A stretch of 64,000 nucleotides of DNA from Burkholderiales bacterium (GTDB lineage: Bacteria; Pseudomonadota; Gammaproteobacteria; Burkholderiales; Nitrosomonadaceae). Below are positions 1 through 9,812 of this stretch, piece after piece; the first letter of the stretch is position 1, and each line of letters begins with the position of its first letter. A program made the translations under genes and the position numbers. The notes beneath the pieces were generated by a model. It was not told the origin of the DNA. It ran no database searches and saw only the letters and a program-made list of their open reading frames with translations. The stretch is taken from positions 744,001-808,000 of the forward strand of contig JACKLR010000002.1 in assembly GCA_024235795.1 (NCBI GenBank), in the 5' to 3' direction.

Positions 1-1226
1 CGGTTGTAACGGCGATTGATTATCATACGCGTGTCATCTATCTGTTCAACTATGAAAATGACGGACTGATCATTATCGAGCCTACAACCATTCCCGGCTG
101 GCCGGCTGACTTGCCATTACAGCATACCGGTATTATGCCAGGCGCAGACGTCTTCTTTATCACTACCGATAATACCCAAGACCATGCGTCTTACGTTATT
201 GCAATCACCGTGAATCATATCGACTGGGATGCAGGTACGGCAGATGTTGTGGTTGATTCTGTAACAGCAGCCGACGTGCCTAATACGCCGCCTTCACTGC
301 CATTCGTCGAACAAGTGAACGATGCTCAGGGTGTGCCGAGCTGGATTTTCGGTAGAGGCACACAGTTGCATGGTTTCACATTGTTGCCAAACACTAATTA
401 TGCGTATGTGGCTGAATGGTCAGCGGATAAAATTCACGTGATCGATCTTGAAACCAATTCTTTTGCAGCAGTCAGTCCGATTACTATCCCTGGATATACG
501 GAACAAACACATGGTGTTACCTTTAACAATTCAGGTACGCTTGGTCTCGGCACCGGATACTACTTTGACAATAGCTTTATTGACGTCTACGAGCCCAACA
601 GAGAAACCGGTGATTTACAGGTGGTGGGCCAAATTAAGCTGGGTAATGAAAAACGCCAAGCTGCTTTTACACACTATGTCTACTGGCTGGATGAGCGGTT
701 CGCACTGACGGCTTCTATGCAATTTGACAAAACTTCATTGACTCCGTCGACCACGAATAAAATCATTCCACCGAGCGTGTGGTTGTTGGATACGCATGAG
801 GGCACTGCAGCGAAAATTATCAGCCATACAAACCATAAAAATGGCAAGGGTGTATTCCGTTCACCTTCAGATTTGACGGTTGCTAACGGCAAACTCTATC
901 TGGCCGAGGAAGATTCGATTGCTCCTACCGAAGAAGGCTCTTTTATTTCTGGCAAAGATGGCTATATTTCTGTTTGGGATATAACCGATCGTTATAAACC
1001 CAAATTTTTGAAACGATTAAAACCAGGTGCTGAGCTGCCAGCAGGTTATTCAGTTGCGCATACCATCAGCCCATCTGCAGATGATCGTTACCTGATTATT
1101 GCAAGCTGGGTATCTGGTTATGTACTCAAACTGGATACGCTTACCGACACCATTGTCAAAGTATGGGGTCCAGCAGACGGTCTGGTTATGCCGCACGGCC
1201 TATTCTCAGCGGGTAGCATTCGTTAA
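1..1226 (+). CDS. Beta-propeller-like protein, 5' end outside window
   Basis: The reading frame is open from the first bases of the window (frame of base 3), so the gene starts upstream; an internal TTG at 111 is only the first possible start inside. About 407 residues are visible. Repeated motifs of the type YVAEWSADKIHVIDLET, LYLAEED, YISVWDI and YLIIASWVSGYVLKLDT are typical of YVTN/NHL-like propeller blades in exported proteins. No catalytic motif is recognised. The SCO1 gene follows 127 nt downstream on the same strand, suggesting a shared role in periplasmic copper or redox handling, but that is only context. Function unknown; propeller fold fairly likely. Confidence 0.75.
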   Translation, partial: VVTAIDYHTRVIYLFNYENDGLIIIEPTTIPGWPADLPLQHTGIMPGADVFFITTDNTQDHASYVIAITVNHIDWDAGTADVVVDSVTAADVPNTPPSLPFVEQVNDAQGVPSWIFGRGTQLHGFTLLPNTNYAYVAEWSADKIHVIDLETNSFAAVSPITIPGYTEQTHGVTFNNSGTLGLGTGYYFDNSFIDVYEPNRETGDLQVVGQIKLGNEKRQAAFTHYVYWLDERFALTASMQFDKTSLTPSTTNKIIPPSVWLLDTHEGTAAKIISHTNHKNGKGVFRSPSDLTVANGKLYLAEEDSIAPTEEGSFISGKDGYISVWDITDRYKPKFLKRLKPGAELPAGYSVAHTISPSADDRYLIIASWVSGYVLKLDTLTDTIVKVWGPADGLVMPHGLFSAGSIR

Positions 1227-1353
1227 TCGCTAGAAAACCGTTTTTTCCGGCCCATCCTATTTCCCGGTGAATTTCAGTTCATTGGCAAAAACGGTGGGTC
1301 GTTTAAACGCTATAATAAACCACGACTAAAATGATCGATAAGGAGATACTCAA

Positions 1354-1944
1354 TTGAAAAATCGGTTTTTTCAAAAGTGTTATACCTTTGTTGTCGCTGC
1401 GAGTGCGTTATTGCTGATACAAAACAGTGTAACCGCTGCGCCATTAGTTTTGCCGCGTCCCGTGCCGCTTCAAGCTGAAACCATTGCGCAATTAAAACAT
1501 GCGCATGCAAACGAAAATGTGCAATGGCAACTGGTGGTTTTCGGATTTACCCGCTGCAAGGATATCTGCCCAACTTCACTTGGGAATTTAGCCATGCTGA
1601 TTGACGCTGCTAATGCCGAACAAATCAAACTAAACGGCACATTTGTTTCAATCGATCCCGATAGAGACAGCGAAGCCGCGTTAGCAAACTACACAGAGCG
1701 GTTTGGTTCGGACATATCCTATCTTCGCTTCGAAGATGAAGAACTGGAGCGATTTAAGGCTACATTCGGTGTCGAAGCGTCCTTCTTAACCAAGAACGAA
1801 GGTAATATGGAACATTATCAGGTTGATCATAGTACAACAGCGTTTTTAATTGACCCTGAAGGCAGAATCAAGGTCATGTTCGATGCAGTTAAAGATGCTG
1901 CCAGCGTAGCGAAACTGTTTCATGAAAGCAGGGAGTTATTTTAA
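1354..1944 (+). CDS. SCO1/SenC family copper chaperone / thiol-disulfide protein
   Basis: A 196-residue protein with an N-terminal signal peptide (hydrophobic residues about 10-28). The SCO signature is complete: C68-x3-C72-P in FTRCKDICPTS and the distal histidine H159 in YQVDHST, the three copper ligands of the family; the DPDRD stretch near residue 101 also fits. SCO proteins deliver copper to the CuA site of cytochrome oxidase or act as thiol reductants in the periplasm. The start is TTG at 1354, chosen because AAGGAG lies 8-9 nt upstream. The next gene begins two bases after the stop, so they are co-transcribed. The usual membrane-bound oxidase genes are not nearby. Confidence 0.9.
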   Translation: MKNRFFQKCYTFVVAASALLLIQNSVTAAPLVLPRPVPLQAETIAQLKHAHANENVQWQLVVFGFTRCKDICPTSLGNLAMLIDAANAEQIKLNGTFVSIDPDRDSEAALANYTERFGSDISYLRFEDEELERFKATFGVEASFLTKNEGNMEHYQVDHSTTAFLIDPEGRIKVMFDAVKDAASVAKLFHESRELF

Positions 1945-1946
1945 TC

Positions 1947-2555
1947 ATGAAAAAGACCTTCATGCTGATTGTGTCGTTTTTCTTGATAACCGCGCCTGTG
2001 TCCGCGATGCAAATTGAAGCCGACCCTCGCATCATTATTTCGTTTATGGATAATTCCCTGCCACCCGAGCTGGATATTTTGCGTGTAACCACTGATGTAT
2101 CTGAAGATAATCACCTGATATTCCAGGTGCAAACCAAAGGTGAGCGGGTTAGCGGGAAAAATAGCGATTATATATTGTTAAATATTCTGCATGAAAAAAC
2201 GTATGCACTGATTATCTCGTTAAACAAAGAAACAAAAGAATCAATACAGGTTTATGAGGGCGGACTCCACCCGGAAAAACAGTTAACATCAATAACATTC
2301 AAAAAATCTGGAATAAACAACGAACACGCCGGCTTTAGCGTCAGACGCATAAACCGCGGCGTGGAATTTACCATACCGCTCGACTGGATTAATTTCGGCG
2401 CAGATTTCGGTTTCGACGCATACACTGTACACGCTCGTATTAAAGAAAACGTATTATATATTGACGAAGTATATGATCAGGCGAGGCGGGGGCCTCAGGA
2501 AAAACGAATTTCTGCCATTACGCTGTTAAACAACATTTGTTCGCCAAAGAAATAA
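1947..2555 (+). CDS. Exported protein of unknown function
   Basis: A 202-residue protein starting ATG two bases after the SCO1 stop codon. It has a clear Sec signal peptide (MKKTFMLIVSFFLITAPVSA), with cleavage likely after residue 20. The mature part looks beta-rich, with alternating hydrophobic stretches (HLIFQVQTKG, EFTIPLDW), and one cysteine close to the C-terminus (ICSPKK). I do not recognise the family. Tight coupling to the SCO gene suggests a periplasmic partner, possibly a scaffold or substrate-binding domain; this is inference only. Confidence 0.75.
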   Translation: MKKTFMLIVSFFLITAPVSAMQIEADPRIIISFMDNSLPPELDILRVTTDVSEDNHLIFQVQTKGERVSGKNSDYILLNILHEKTYALIISLNKETKESIQVYEGGLHPEKQLTSITFKKSGINNEHAGFSVRRINRGVEFTIPLDWINFGADFGFDAYTVHARIKENVLYIDEVYDQARRGPQEKRISAITLLNNICSPKK

Positions 2556-2682
2556 GTAACGAAGCGATACAGCCGATTTTGCTGATTCTGTCTCGTAAAA
2601 CCTGCAAGCTGATAGTGTACTGCCATCTAAATATTAGACAATAAATGATGCCGGTATTTTTTGGTCTGCCGTTATCGATCCG

Positions 2683-3050
2683 TTGTTTTGTCTGTCAATC
2701 AGCGTGCAAAATTGTCCGGCGTTGGGTAGTAACAGCATTGAAAAGTATCCACTTAGAATTGTTAAGTTGTCGGCATTCTGCCGGGGAACTCTGGATGTCA
2801 GCATGGATAGTATTAGCTTGATAGAACGGTCGTTAAAGCTGTCCCATATCACAGTCAGGAAGCATTTAAAGACGGAAGCCAAGCCGACATATCAGTGTCA
2901 GAATTAAACCTCACCGAAGTTTGATAAGTACAAGGAATTATTAGGGAATTGGCTTAATGCTGAGGCACAGTTACCCAAAAGCTTTGAACCGGTTTATGAT
3001 CGAATCCAAAGATCGACTGATGGAGTATGTTTAACCAAGACAGTTACACA
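2683..3050 (+). pseudogene. Remnant of IS21-type transposase IstA (N-terminal part)
   Basis: In one frame the sequence reads as a helix-turn-helix region (SISLIERSLKLSHITVRKHLK) followed, after a single in-frame TAA at 2905-2907, by PKFDKYKELLGNWLNAEAQL and PKSFEPVYDRIQ. This order (HTH, then the fixed-length linker with an LP motif and an R-x-F/Y-x-R-I element) is how IS21-family IstA proteins begin. The catalytic DDE domain and IstB are absent and no terminal repeats were found. It explains most of the 520-nt gap between the SCO operon and the MscS gene. Family call is moderate; loss of function is clear. Confidence 0.5.
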
Positions 3051-3077
3051 GTTTAATTTACAGTCCCGCTTATCCAG

Positions 3078-4478
3078 TTACTCTTGCGAAGCATTCTTGT
3101 CAAGGAGATTCTCAGTTTCACAGTGTTCATGTTCTTTTTCTACTTTCTTTTCAATAGTATCGTCAGTTTTGATATCGATAGTGGTATGGGCGATTATTTT
3201 GGACTGCTGATCAGCAGAGGACGGTTCTTCTTTTTTGAAGTCATCTTTTTGTCTTACATCGATACTGGTATCGCTTCCTATCCTGATCTGATAGGTTGGT
3301 TCTGGCATGATAATGCTTGCCTGATCAAAAGCCTGTTTTATCCGCCTGATAGTCTCGCTACGAACTTTTAGAAAGTCAAACTTTTCTTGGTTAGTCCAGG
3401 CATAAATTCTCAAAACGATATTAAAATCTCCCAATTCTTCTATCGTCACCATTGGCTTCGGTTCAGCCAGGACACCTTCTATTGAATACAACGTTTGTAA
3501 CGCGAGTGACTGTGCTAACTGCAAATCCTGGTCAGTATCAACGCCGACATCGAATTGAAAACGCCGTTCGGCACTACGCGAATAATTGATGATGATTGCC
3601 TTAAATACAATCGCATTAGGAATGCGAATATGATTACCGTCGGGGGAAAGCAGAATCGTTGCGCGTGTGGTGAGGCGTACAACGTAGCCTTCGTTTCCAT
3701 CGATGTTGACAAGGTCATTGACTTCGAACGGATTGCGAAGGCTTAATAAGATACTGGCAATATAATTTTCAACAGTATCTCTGACTGCAAAACCGACAGC
3801 AAGCCCTACAATACCCGCAGCGCCTAATATTGAACCAAGTAATGCGGTAAGATCCAGCAAAGATAACGCAAGAACTAAACCAACCAGGATGAATAATAAC
3901 TGCGTAATTTGTCCCAGAAGGTTTGCGATAAAATAATTTGGTGCGATTCGGCGATACAGACTTTTGCGTCGAGATAGCCAACGGCCAAAAAGCCATGTCA
4001 ATGTGAAGGTGATTATTGCCAATAGAAAAACCGGAAGGCTGGTTAGCAATTCTTTCGCAGTTCTTGCGAGCTTCTGCAAAGTGGTTTCCAAACGTTCTTG
4101 CAGGTTATGAGTAACTACCAGTTCATTTTCTACCTCGACGACACCTTCGACCTGCTGGGAAAGCTGCATTGCCTTGTTTTCTGCTGAAGATGAGTTGACA
4201 TCGCCCTGAAGCGTCACAATCCCGTTGCTCACCAAAATTCTGACAGCCTTCAAATTGTCCATTTCTGAAAAGATTTCCTGCAATCGCTTCTTGATTTTCT
4301 GATCATTTTGCGCGGAACTGTTAACTTTAATGACTTTTTCCGTACTTTGTGCATTCTTTAATTCTGTGTCGCCTGCTATCAGGTCTTGCAGTTGATCAGC
4401 AAACAGCAGGCCTGGGGCAAGCGCGATCCAAAGCGCGAGTAATGTTATCAATGTTTTTTTATAATCTATATTGCGCAT
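3078..4478 (-). CDS. Mechanosensitive channel of MscS family with BON domain
   Basis: A 466-residue protein with signal peptide, a periplasmic BON domain (about residues 55-125, ending GVVEVENELVV), then transmembrane helices and the MscS core: the pore-helix pattern LGSILGAAGIVGLAVGFAVRDTVENYIASILL and the following beta domain (NPFEVNDLVNIDG). MscS channels release solutes during hypo-osmotic shock. The tail is charged and low-complexity. I place the start at ATG 4478 because GGAAA lies 9 nt upstream; a TTG three codons earlier (4487) is possible but has no spacing for a ribosome site. The DUF2254 gene lies upstream on the same strand, 33 nt away. Confidence 0.9.
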   Translation of the reverse strand: MRNIDYKKTLITLLALWIALAPGLLFADQLQDLIAGDTELKNAQSTEKVIKVNSSAQNDQKIKKRLQEIFSEMDNLKAVRILVSNGIVTLQGDVNSSSAENKAMQLSQQVEGVVEVENELVVTHNLQERLETTLQKLARTAKELLTSLPVFLLAIITFTLTWLFGRWLSRRKSLYRRIAPNYFIANLLGQITQLLFILVGLVLALSLLDLTALLGSILGAAGIVGLAVGFAVRDTVENYIASILLSLRNPFEVNDLVNIDGNEGYVVRLTTRATILLSPDGNHIRIPNAIVFKAIIINYSRSAERRFQFDVGVDTDQDLQLAQSLALQTLYSIEGVLAEPKPMVTIEELGDFNIVLRIYAWTNQEKFDFLKVRSETIRRIKQAFDQASIIMPEPTYQIRIGSDTSIDVRQKDDFKKEEPSSADQQSKIIAHTTIDIKTDDTIEKKVEKEHEHCETENLLDKNASQE

Positions 4479-4511
4479 CTTTATCAATTTCCAATTGTTA
4501 TCACCGATGGA

Positions 4512-5867
4512 TCAGGAATCAAATATGGGTTTATTGATATCAGCAAATTTTGCTTGCCTTTGTTCGTAAATTTTTTCACATTTCTCAAATCGCTTAATTA
4601 TTTCTTTCTTATCTGATGCACTACGAAGGCTTTCATTTGACGCTTCCAGAATTAATTTTGCGTGGTTGAATAATGCTTCAGAATAATGGTGTTTTTTGCT
4701 GACAAGCAGGATCCTGGAAATCGTTTCAAGCAAGTGAATCAACACCATTTCATTACCAATTGCATTTTGTCTAAGCGGATGAAACATGGTGTTTGCCGCA
4801 TCAGTAAATTCAAATCCACGTTTTTTTATCCGAATAATACCGCCCTGGTCTTCCAGATAATCAAGTGGAAAGTTTTTATTGGCCATACGTCCAAGTGAAG
4901 AACTGAGCCAATCAATGCAAGAAATTGCTGTCAATGAGTCGTTAATTCCAGGCGACAATGCGCGTAATGCAATTTGCAGTAATTGCATAATTGCAAATTC
5001 AAGGTCATTAAATGGTGTTCTTTTTCGACCTAAAGAAATGCACAATGTCAGCATATGTTTATGCGCTTCATTGATGTCATCTGCATGATAAACATTAATT
5101 ATTGGAGAATTTTCGATAATAAAGTCGCCGGGGCGTAACAATAATTCAATGTGTTGGTTCTCTTTTTCTGCGATATTAACGAGTCTGGGCAGATCAATAT
5201 ATTCCGCGTAGCCACTGGTGGTAGCTAAAACAGTTTCCGATTGCATTGGATGTGTGGCGATATTCCATTTTTGCGCCGATGATTGGATAATTTGTTGCAC
5301 ATCCAAATCGAACAATGTTTCTTCGATGGTTTGGTTAAGCTCTTGTCCAATGAGTGAAATAATCTGGTCAGCTTGTATGGTTGTGGAAATATTGTGGGTA
5401 AAATAGATCAAACCGATTACAGCAAAAACTGTTAGTAATAAGCTTCCAATAAACGAAATGATTGGCAGGTGTTGTGCGGAATCTGGATGTGTATCAATGA
5501 ATGCAAGTAAAGTCAGACCAAATAAAAAACTGCCGACAAGCAGTCCCAGTACTACCTTGTTCTTGGTGTCACGTAAAAAGCTGTGAAGGATTTTTGATCC
5601 GAATTGATTTGCCGCCAATGTTAGCGCAACAACTGAAATAGAAAAAACAACGCCGGTAAGCGATATGATGGCGCCAGTTGTCACAGCCAGCACTTGCCGA
5701 ATGCCAAAGGTCCCAATCTGAAAAGCATTTGTCCATGACCAATGATAAACGCCTGCTTGCTGGTCAAAATACAATAGGGCAATAGCGGAAATGACAAGGG
5801 CTGTTGATATGATTGTGGGTATAAACCAAATGGTTGTGAGCAGTTTTTCCCAGAGTAATTTGATCAT
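4512..5867 (-). CDS. DUF2254 family membrane protein
   Basis: An inner-membrane protein of about 451 residues. Its N-terminal third has four strongly hydrophobic segments beginning MIKLLWEKLLTTIWFIPTII, followed by a long soluble part. The pattern, including the central SPGINDSLTAISCIDWL stretch, matches the DUF2254 family of predicted membrane proteins, whose function is unknown. The open frame runs upstream to 6047, but family members start just before the first helix, so I use ATG 5867; ATG 5897 is the alternative. It is likely co-transcribed with the MscS gene. Confidence 0.8.
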   Translation of the reverse strand: MIKLLWEKLLTTIWFIPTIISTALVISAIALLYFDQQAGVYHWSWTNAFQIGTFGIRQVLAVTTGAIISLTGVVFSISVVALTLAANQFGSKILHSFLRDTKNKVVLGLLVGSFLFGLTLLAFIDTHPDSAQHLPIISFIGSLLLTVFAVIGLIYFTHNISTTIQADQIISLIGQELNQTIEETLFDLDVQQIIQSSAQKWNIATHPMQSETVLATTSGYAEYIDLPRLVNIAEKENQHIELLLRPGDFIIENSPIINVYHADDINEAHKHMLTLCISLGRKRTPFNDLEFAIMQLLQIALRALSPGINDSLTAISCIDWLSSSLGRMANKNFPLDYLEDQGGIIRIKKRGFEFTDAANTMFHPLRQNAIGNEMVLIHLLETISRILLVSKKHHYSEALFNHAKLILEASNESLRSASDKKEIIKRFEKCEKIYEQRQAKFADINKPIFDS

Positions 5868-6253
5868 GGCGAATTGTCCGTATCCTGTTTCTGTCATTCT
5901 GTTGCTACTATGTATGAGCTGTCGAGAACCGAACGACAGGCCATTAGCTAAATGGGCTGCGACAGTTAAATAGAGCTTGTAGTTGTATTTTGAAGAAAAG
6001 TGGTTATGTAAAACATAATGAGAATTATACGTGATTACAAAGTACAAAAATCAGTATCTTCTTGTTATGTCATATACCGACAGTTAGATATTAATGAAAC
6101 TTTCGATAATGGCACCAAGTATCGTAAATCAAGCTGCGGTTTTGAGATAGTGCCCTGCTGTATGAATAATCGCAGGTATTTGTGCAGTGCATTCACTATA
6201 AAAGCGTTTTCAGCTTTTAACAAGAGACATTTGCAGAAGGCTGTCGCGTTATT
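5868..6253. other. Intergenic gap, no gene seen
   Basis: AT-rich gap between the EEP hydrolase and the DUF2254 gene, probably holding the DUF2254-mscS promoter. Open frames across it are in the wrong phase or have no support. No repeat or RNA was recognised. Confidence 0.4.
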
Positions 6254-7108
6254 TTATGACAGCTCAATCCAAACTGGCTGGTGGTCTGATGCTTGTGTGA
6301 ATGGATCCGTGCCATGGTTTTTGAGGCGGTTTCTCAGACCATCGGTGATGAAAATGTGATCATAACATTCGGGTTGATCAACAAAATCAACTGGATGTAT
6401 ACCTACCGTTGGGGTATGCGGTTCGTTTGGGCGCAGTACAGAATGCGCATCATGGAAATCCGGTATGTGATTCTCAAATGGTTTGAGAATCTGCAACCGT
6501 TCGTTTGCAGTGGCAGAGAAATTCAAATCCCCGCACAGTATTGCTTCAGCAGGCCGAGGAAAAGTTGCAAACGGGCCGCCTTTTTCTGCAACTTGCATTG
6601 AACGCCCAGACATGTGGCTGGCTTCAGCATGCAAGTGACGAATGGTTTCGATTTGCAATTCACGCTGTGACCCGGAATAGTATTCAAGATGCGTTGTCAT
6701 TACCCGTATCGAACCAAAATTAGTAGTGATAACCACTTCTGCCAAAGAACGTTGCATACTGGGCGTCTCGGATTCTGCAGCCCAGGGCAAGAGATGCCGC
6801 CAGACTTGACCAACCGGCAATCGGGAAAAAATTGCGTTGCCAAATAGGCTCCTGCTGTGGTTGTCATGCTCACCCGGAATGTCAGTTGCCGGACAGTAAA
6901 CTGCAGTATAGCCGTTCAGACCGGTAGAAAGTAGTTTAAATTGATCTTCACCAGAACTGCCTGGTAAACCGGGAAAATTAACAGCGACTTCTTGCAGGCA
7001 AATGATGTCAAAATCACCGATTTGCCGAATTGTATCGAGGATGCGGGTAAGATCGACCTTGCCATCGATACCGCGGCCCCATTGAATATTCCAGCTTAAT
7101 AGCTTCAT
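6254..7108 (-). CDS. Endonuclease/exonuclease/phosphatase family hydrolase
   Basis: A 284-residue cytosolic protein with the whole EEP fold signature: N7 in SWNIQWGRG, the metal-binding glutamate in IICLQEV (near residue 40), the TTHLEYYSGSQRELQ segment, ILCGDLNF (catalytic Asp/Asn), and the terminal SDHQPVW with the catalytic Asp-His pair. The family covers nucleases and phosphodiesterases, so the substrate cannot be read from sequence. It lies 90 nt downstream of the PfkB kinase on the same strand and may be the last gene of that transcript. Confidence 0.85.
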   Translation of the reverse strand: MKLLSWNIQWGRGIDGKVDLTRILDTIRQIGDFDIICLQEVAVNFPGLPGSSGEDQFKLLSTGLNGYTAVYCPATDIPGEHDNHSRSLFGNAIFSRLPVGQVWRHLLPWAAESETPSMQRSLAEVVITTNFGSIRVMTTHLEYYSGSQRELQIETIRHLHAEASHMSGRSMQVAEKGGPFATFPRPAEAILCGDLNFSATANERLQILKPFENHIPDFHDAHSVLRPNEPHTPTVGIHPVDFVDQPECYDHIFITDGLRNRLKNHGTDPFTQASDHQPVWIELS

Positions 7109-7198
7109 GGCTTTTGGGTGACTGTCATAACAGCATATTCATTTGAGCATTTGAATGATGCGTGCAAATAGTTGGGGAATATGCAGTTTTGTCAAGAC

Positions 7199-8134
7199 TT
7201 AGAAAATGCGGCTTGAAAAATTCTCGAAGTAGTGTTGATCAATTTCATCACGGGAGAAGTGATGATTTTGACCGCCGCGTTGTGCGATTTTTAATGCCCC
7301 CATCAACGAGCCAAGTTGTCCTGCTGACTGCCAATCCATGTCATTGACAATGCCGTAGATCAGGCCGGCGCGATAGGCGTCACCACATCCGGTAGGATCG
7401 ACTACTTCCGTTGGTTTTACACTTGGAATTTTGATTTGTTTGTTATCGGAATAGATAACAGAGCCTTCTGCGCCCAAGGTGACAATGAGTGCTTTGGTTT
7501 TTGCAGCAATAGCTTCCAAAGAGAGTCCGGTACGCTCCTGCAGTAACTGGCCTTCGTAGTCATTTACTGCAATATAATCTGCTTTATTAATAAAACCAGC
7601 CAGTTCTTCTCCATTAAACATGGGTAATCCCTGACCCGGATCGAATATAAATGGAATCCCAGCCGTATGAAATTCATGTGCATGCTGCATCATTCCATCG
7701 CGGCCATCAGGCGCTATGATACCCAGCTTGATTTGTGAGGCATCATTAACAGAATTTAGATGTGAAAAATTCATGGCGCCCGGATGAAATGCAGTAATCT
7801 GGTTGTCATCCAGATCGGTGGTAATAAACGCCTGCGCAGTGAACGTGTCTTTAACATGCAGAACGCACGATTGGTCCAGACCTAGACGATCAAATCGCTC
7901 GAAATAGGGTTGGATATCATCGCCAACCGTTGCCATCATTACAGGTTCTCCACCAAGCATTTTTAGATTGTAGGCAATATTTCCGGCGCAGCCACCAAAT
8001 TCGCGGCGCATTTCAGGGACCAGAAAGGCGACATTCAGGACATGAATTTTCTCGGGAAGAATATGGTTTTTGAAATGATCAGGGAAGACCATAATGTTAT
8101 CGTAAGCAATAGAACCACAGATCAGAGTGCGCAT
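7199..8134 (-). CDS. PfkB family carbohydrate/nucleoside kinase
   Basis: A 311-residue sugar kinase of the ribokinase superfamily. The N-terminal GG motif (EFGGCAGNIAYNLKMLGGEP) and the C-terminal signature DPTGCGDAYRAGLIYG with the catalytic aspartate are both intact. The signature is closest to the adenosine kinase-like branch, but substrate is not certain. Length is normal. It follows gcvPB by about 195 nt on the same strand and could be read from the glycine-cleavage promoter or from its own. Confidence 0.85.
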   Translation of the reverse strand: MRTLICGSIAYDNIMVFPDHFKNHILPEKIHVLNVAFLVPEMRREFGGCAGNIAYNLKMLGGEPVMMATVGDDIQPYFERFDRLGLDQSCVLHVKDTFTAQAFITTDLDDNQITAFHPGAMNFSHLNSVNDASQIKLGIIAPDGRDGMMQHAHEFHTAGIPFIFDPGQGLPMFNGEELAGFINKADYIAVNDYEGQLLQERTGLSLEAIAAKTKALIVTLGAEGSVIYSDNKQIKIPSVKPTEVVDPTGCGDAYRAGLIYGIVNDMDWQSAGQLGSLMGALKIAQRGGQNHHFSRDEIDQHYFENFSSRIF

Positions 8135-8328
8135 AAATTTTTAATATACAATATCTTATAGAAGGTTTGTTGAATTCTTCGGCAGCCGGTCACTATGAAA
8201 CACAGAATAGCTATTGTGAAGTTTTTTGTTTCCCCTTGTTCTTTTGAAGAGCAAGGGGAGATTCGTTATGGCGAAACATTGAATGCGGTGCAAATAACTA
8301 TGATACCACTGAAGTTGCGGATATCCGT

Positions 8329-9780
8329 CTAGCTGTTCGGTTTCCAGCAAAGATCCAGTTCGCGTGCAGCCTTGACATCGTCAAGTTTCTTTAATGGCAT
8401 GGTATGCGGTGCATTTTTAACGAGATCGGGTTGTTCCTTAATTTCGGCCAGAATTTCTCTCATGGCTGTTATGAAAGCATCCAGTGTTTGTTTTGATTCG
8501 GTCTCGGCAGGTTCGATTAGCAAACATTCCGGTACCAGAATCGGGAAATAGGTTGTAGGGGCATGAAAACCTTTGTCCAGCAGGCGCTTGGCAAGGTTCA
8601 TGGCGGTAATGCCCGTTTTGTCTTTGATATCTTTCAGCGTTACGATAAATTCATGGCTTGCCCGACGGGTAGGGTAGGCAATTTCGAATCCGACTTTTCT
8701 GAGCTCGGCCATTAAATAATTGGCGTTCAATGTAGCAAACTCAGCAATACGGTGCATACCGTCTTTACCCAAAAGACGAACATAAACATAAGCACGTAAT
8801 AATACGCCAGCATTGCCCATATGTGCCGACAGACGCCCAATCGACTGTGGCTGTTCTTTTTCGTTTACCCAACGGTATTTGCCATTTTCCAGTGTCACAA
8901 ATGGTACCGGCAGAAATGGCAATAGCCGTTTGGCTACGCCTACCGGTGCTGAACCCGGTCCGCCACCGCCGTGAGGGGTTGAAAAAGTTTTATGCAGATT
9001 AATATGTATGACATCGAACCCCATATCACCGGGTTTTACCTTACCCAGTACGGCGTTCAAATTGGCGCCATCGTAATATAACAAACCGCCTGCCTGATGA
9101 ACAACACGGCTCATTTCAGTGACATTTTCTTCAAACACGCCGAGGGTGGAGGGATTTGTTAACATTAAGCCCGCAGTTTGCGGTCCTACAGCTGCTTTTA
9201 AAGCGTCCAGATTGACATTACCTTCCTTGTCAGTAGCAATTTCGACGACTTTAAAGCCGCACATAACTGCCGTTGCGGGATTAGTACCATGTGCTGCATC
9301 CGGTACGATAATTTCAGTACGGGCAAAGTCGCCACGGGATTCGTGGTATGCGCGAATCATCATGACGCCAATTAATTCGCCCTGTGCACCGGCCATCGGT
9401 GCAAGACTGATGCCGGCCATGCCGGTAACATCTTTTAATATTTCCTGCAAGTCATACATGCAGGCAAGGAATCCCTGGCCAGTATTTTCTGGAGCAAGTG
9501 GATGTCTGCTCAGAAACTGTGGCAGCATTGCCAATGAATTGCAGGCACGCGGATTATATTTCATGGTACATGAGCCCAATGGATAGAACTCGGTGTCAAT
9601 TGAGAAATTCTTTTGAGATAACCGTGTATAGTGGCGCACGGTATCCATTTCAGAGACTTCAGGTAGCAGCGGTTGTTTTTTTCGCAGAAAATTATCAGGA
9701 ATGCCGTCTATACTTGCAGTTGTTGTCGGCGCTTGTGAATAATTACGACGCCCGGATCGTGCGTGTTCAAATATCAGCAT
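8329..9780 (-). CDS. gcvPB: Glycine dehydrogenase (decarboxylating) subunit 2, P-protein beta
   Basis: This 483-residue protein is the C-terminal half of the two-subunit P-protein, which decarboxylates glycine and passes aminomethyl to lipoyl-GcvH. The pyridoxal-phosphate lysine is K264 in INLHKTFSTPHGGGGPGSAP, next to the glycine-rich loop. Start ATG 9780 gives the typical MLIFEHARSGRRN beginning; an upstream TTG at 9786 is less likely. It is separated from its partner gcvPA by the tpx gene, which is unusual. Full length; no lesion seen. Confidence 0.95.
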   Translation of the reverse strand: MLIFEHARSGRRNYSQAPTTTASIDGIPDNFLRKKQPLLPEVSEMDTVRHYTRLSQKNFSIDTEFYPLGSCTMKYNPRACNSLAMLPQFLSRHPLAPENTGQGFLACMYDLQEILKDVTGMAGISLAPMAGAQGELIGVMMIRAYHESRGDFARTEIIVPDAAHGTNPATAVMCGFKVVEIATDKEGNVNLDALKAAVGPQTAGLMLTNPSTLGVFEENVTEMSRVVHQAGGLLYYDGANLNAVLGKVKPGDMGFDVIHINLHKTFSTPHGGGGPGSAPVGVAKRLLPFLPVPFVTLENGKYRWVNEKEQPQSIGRLSAHMGNAGVLLRAYVYVRLLGKDGMHRIAEFATLNANYLMAELRKVGFEIAYPTRRASHEFIVTLKDIKDKTGITAMNLAKRLLDKGFHAPTTYFPILVPECLLIEPAETESKQTLDAFITAMREILAEIKEQPDLVKNAPHTMPLKKLDDVKAARELDLCWKPNS

Positions 9781-9812
9781 GTTCAAATTTAATAGGTGTT
9801 TGATTAATGGAA

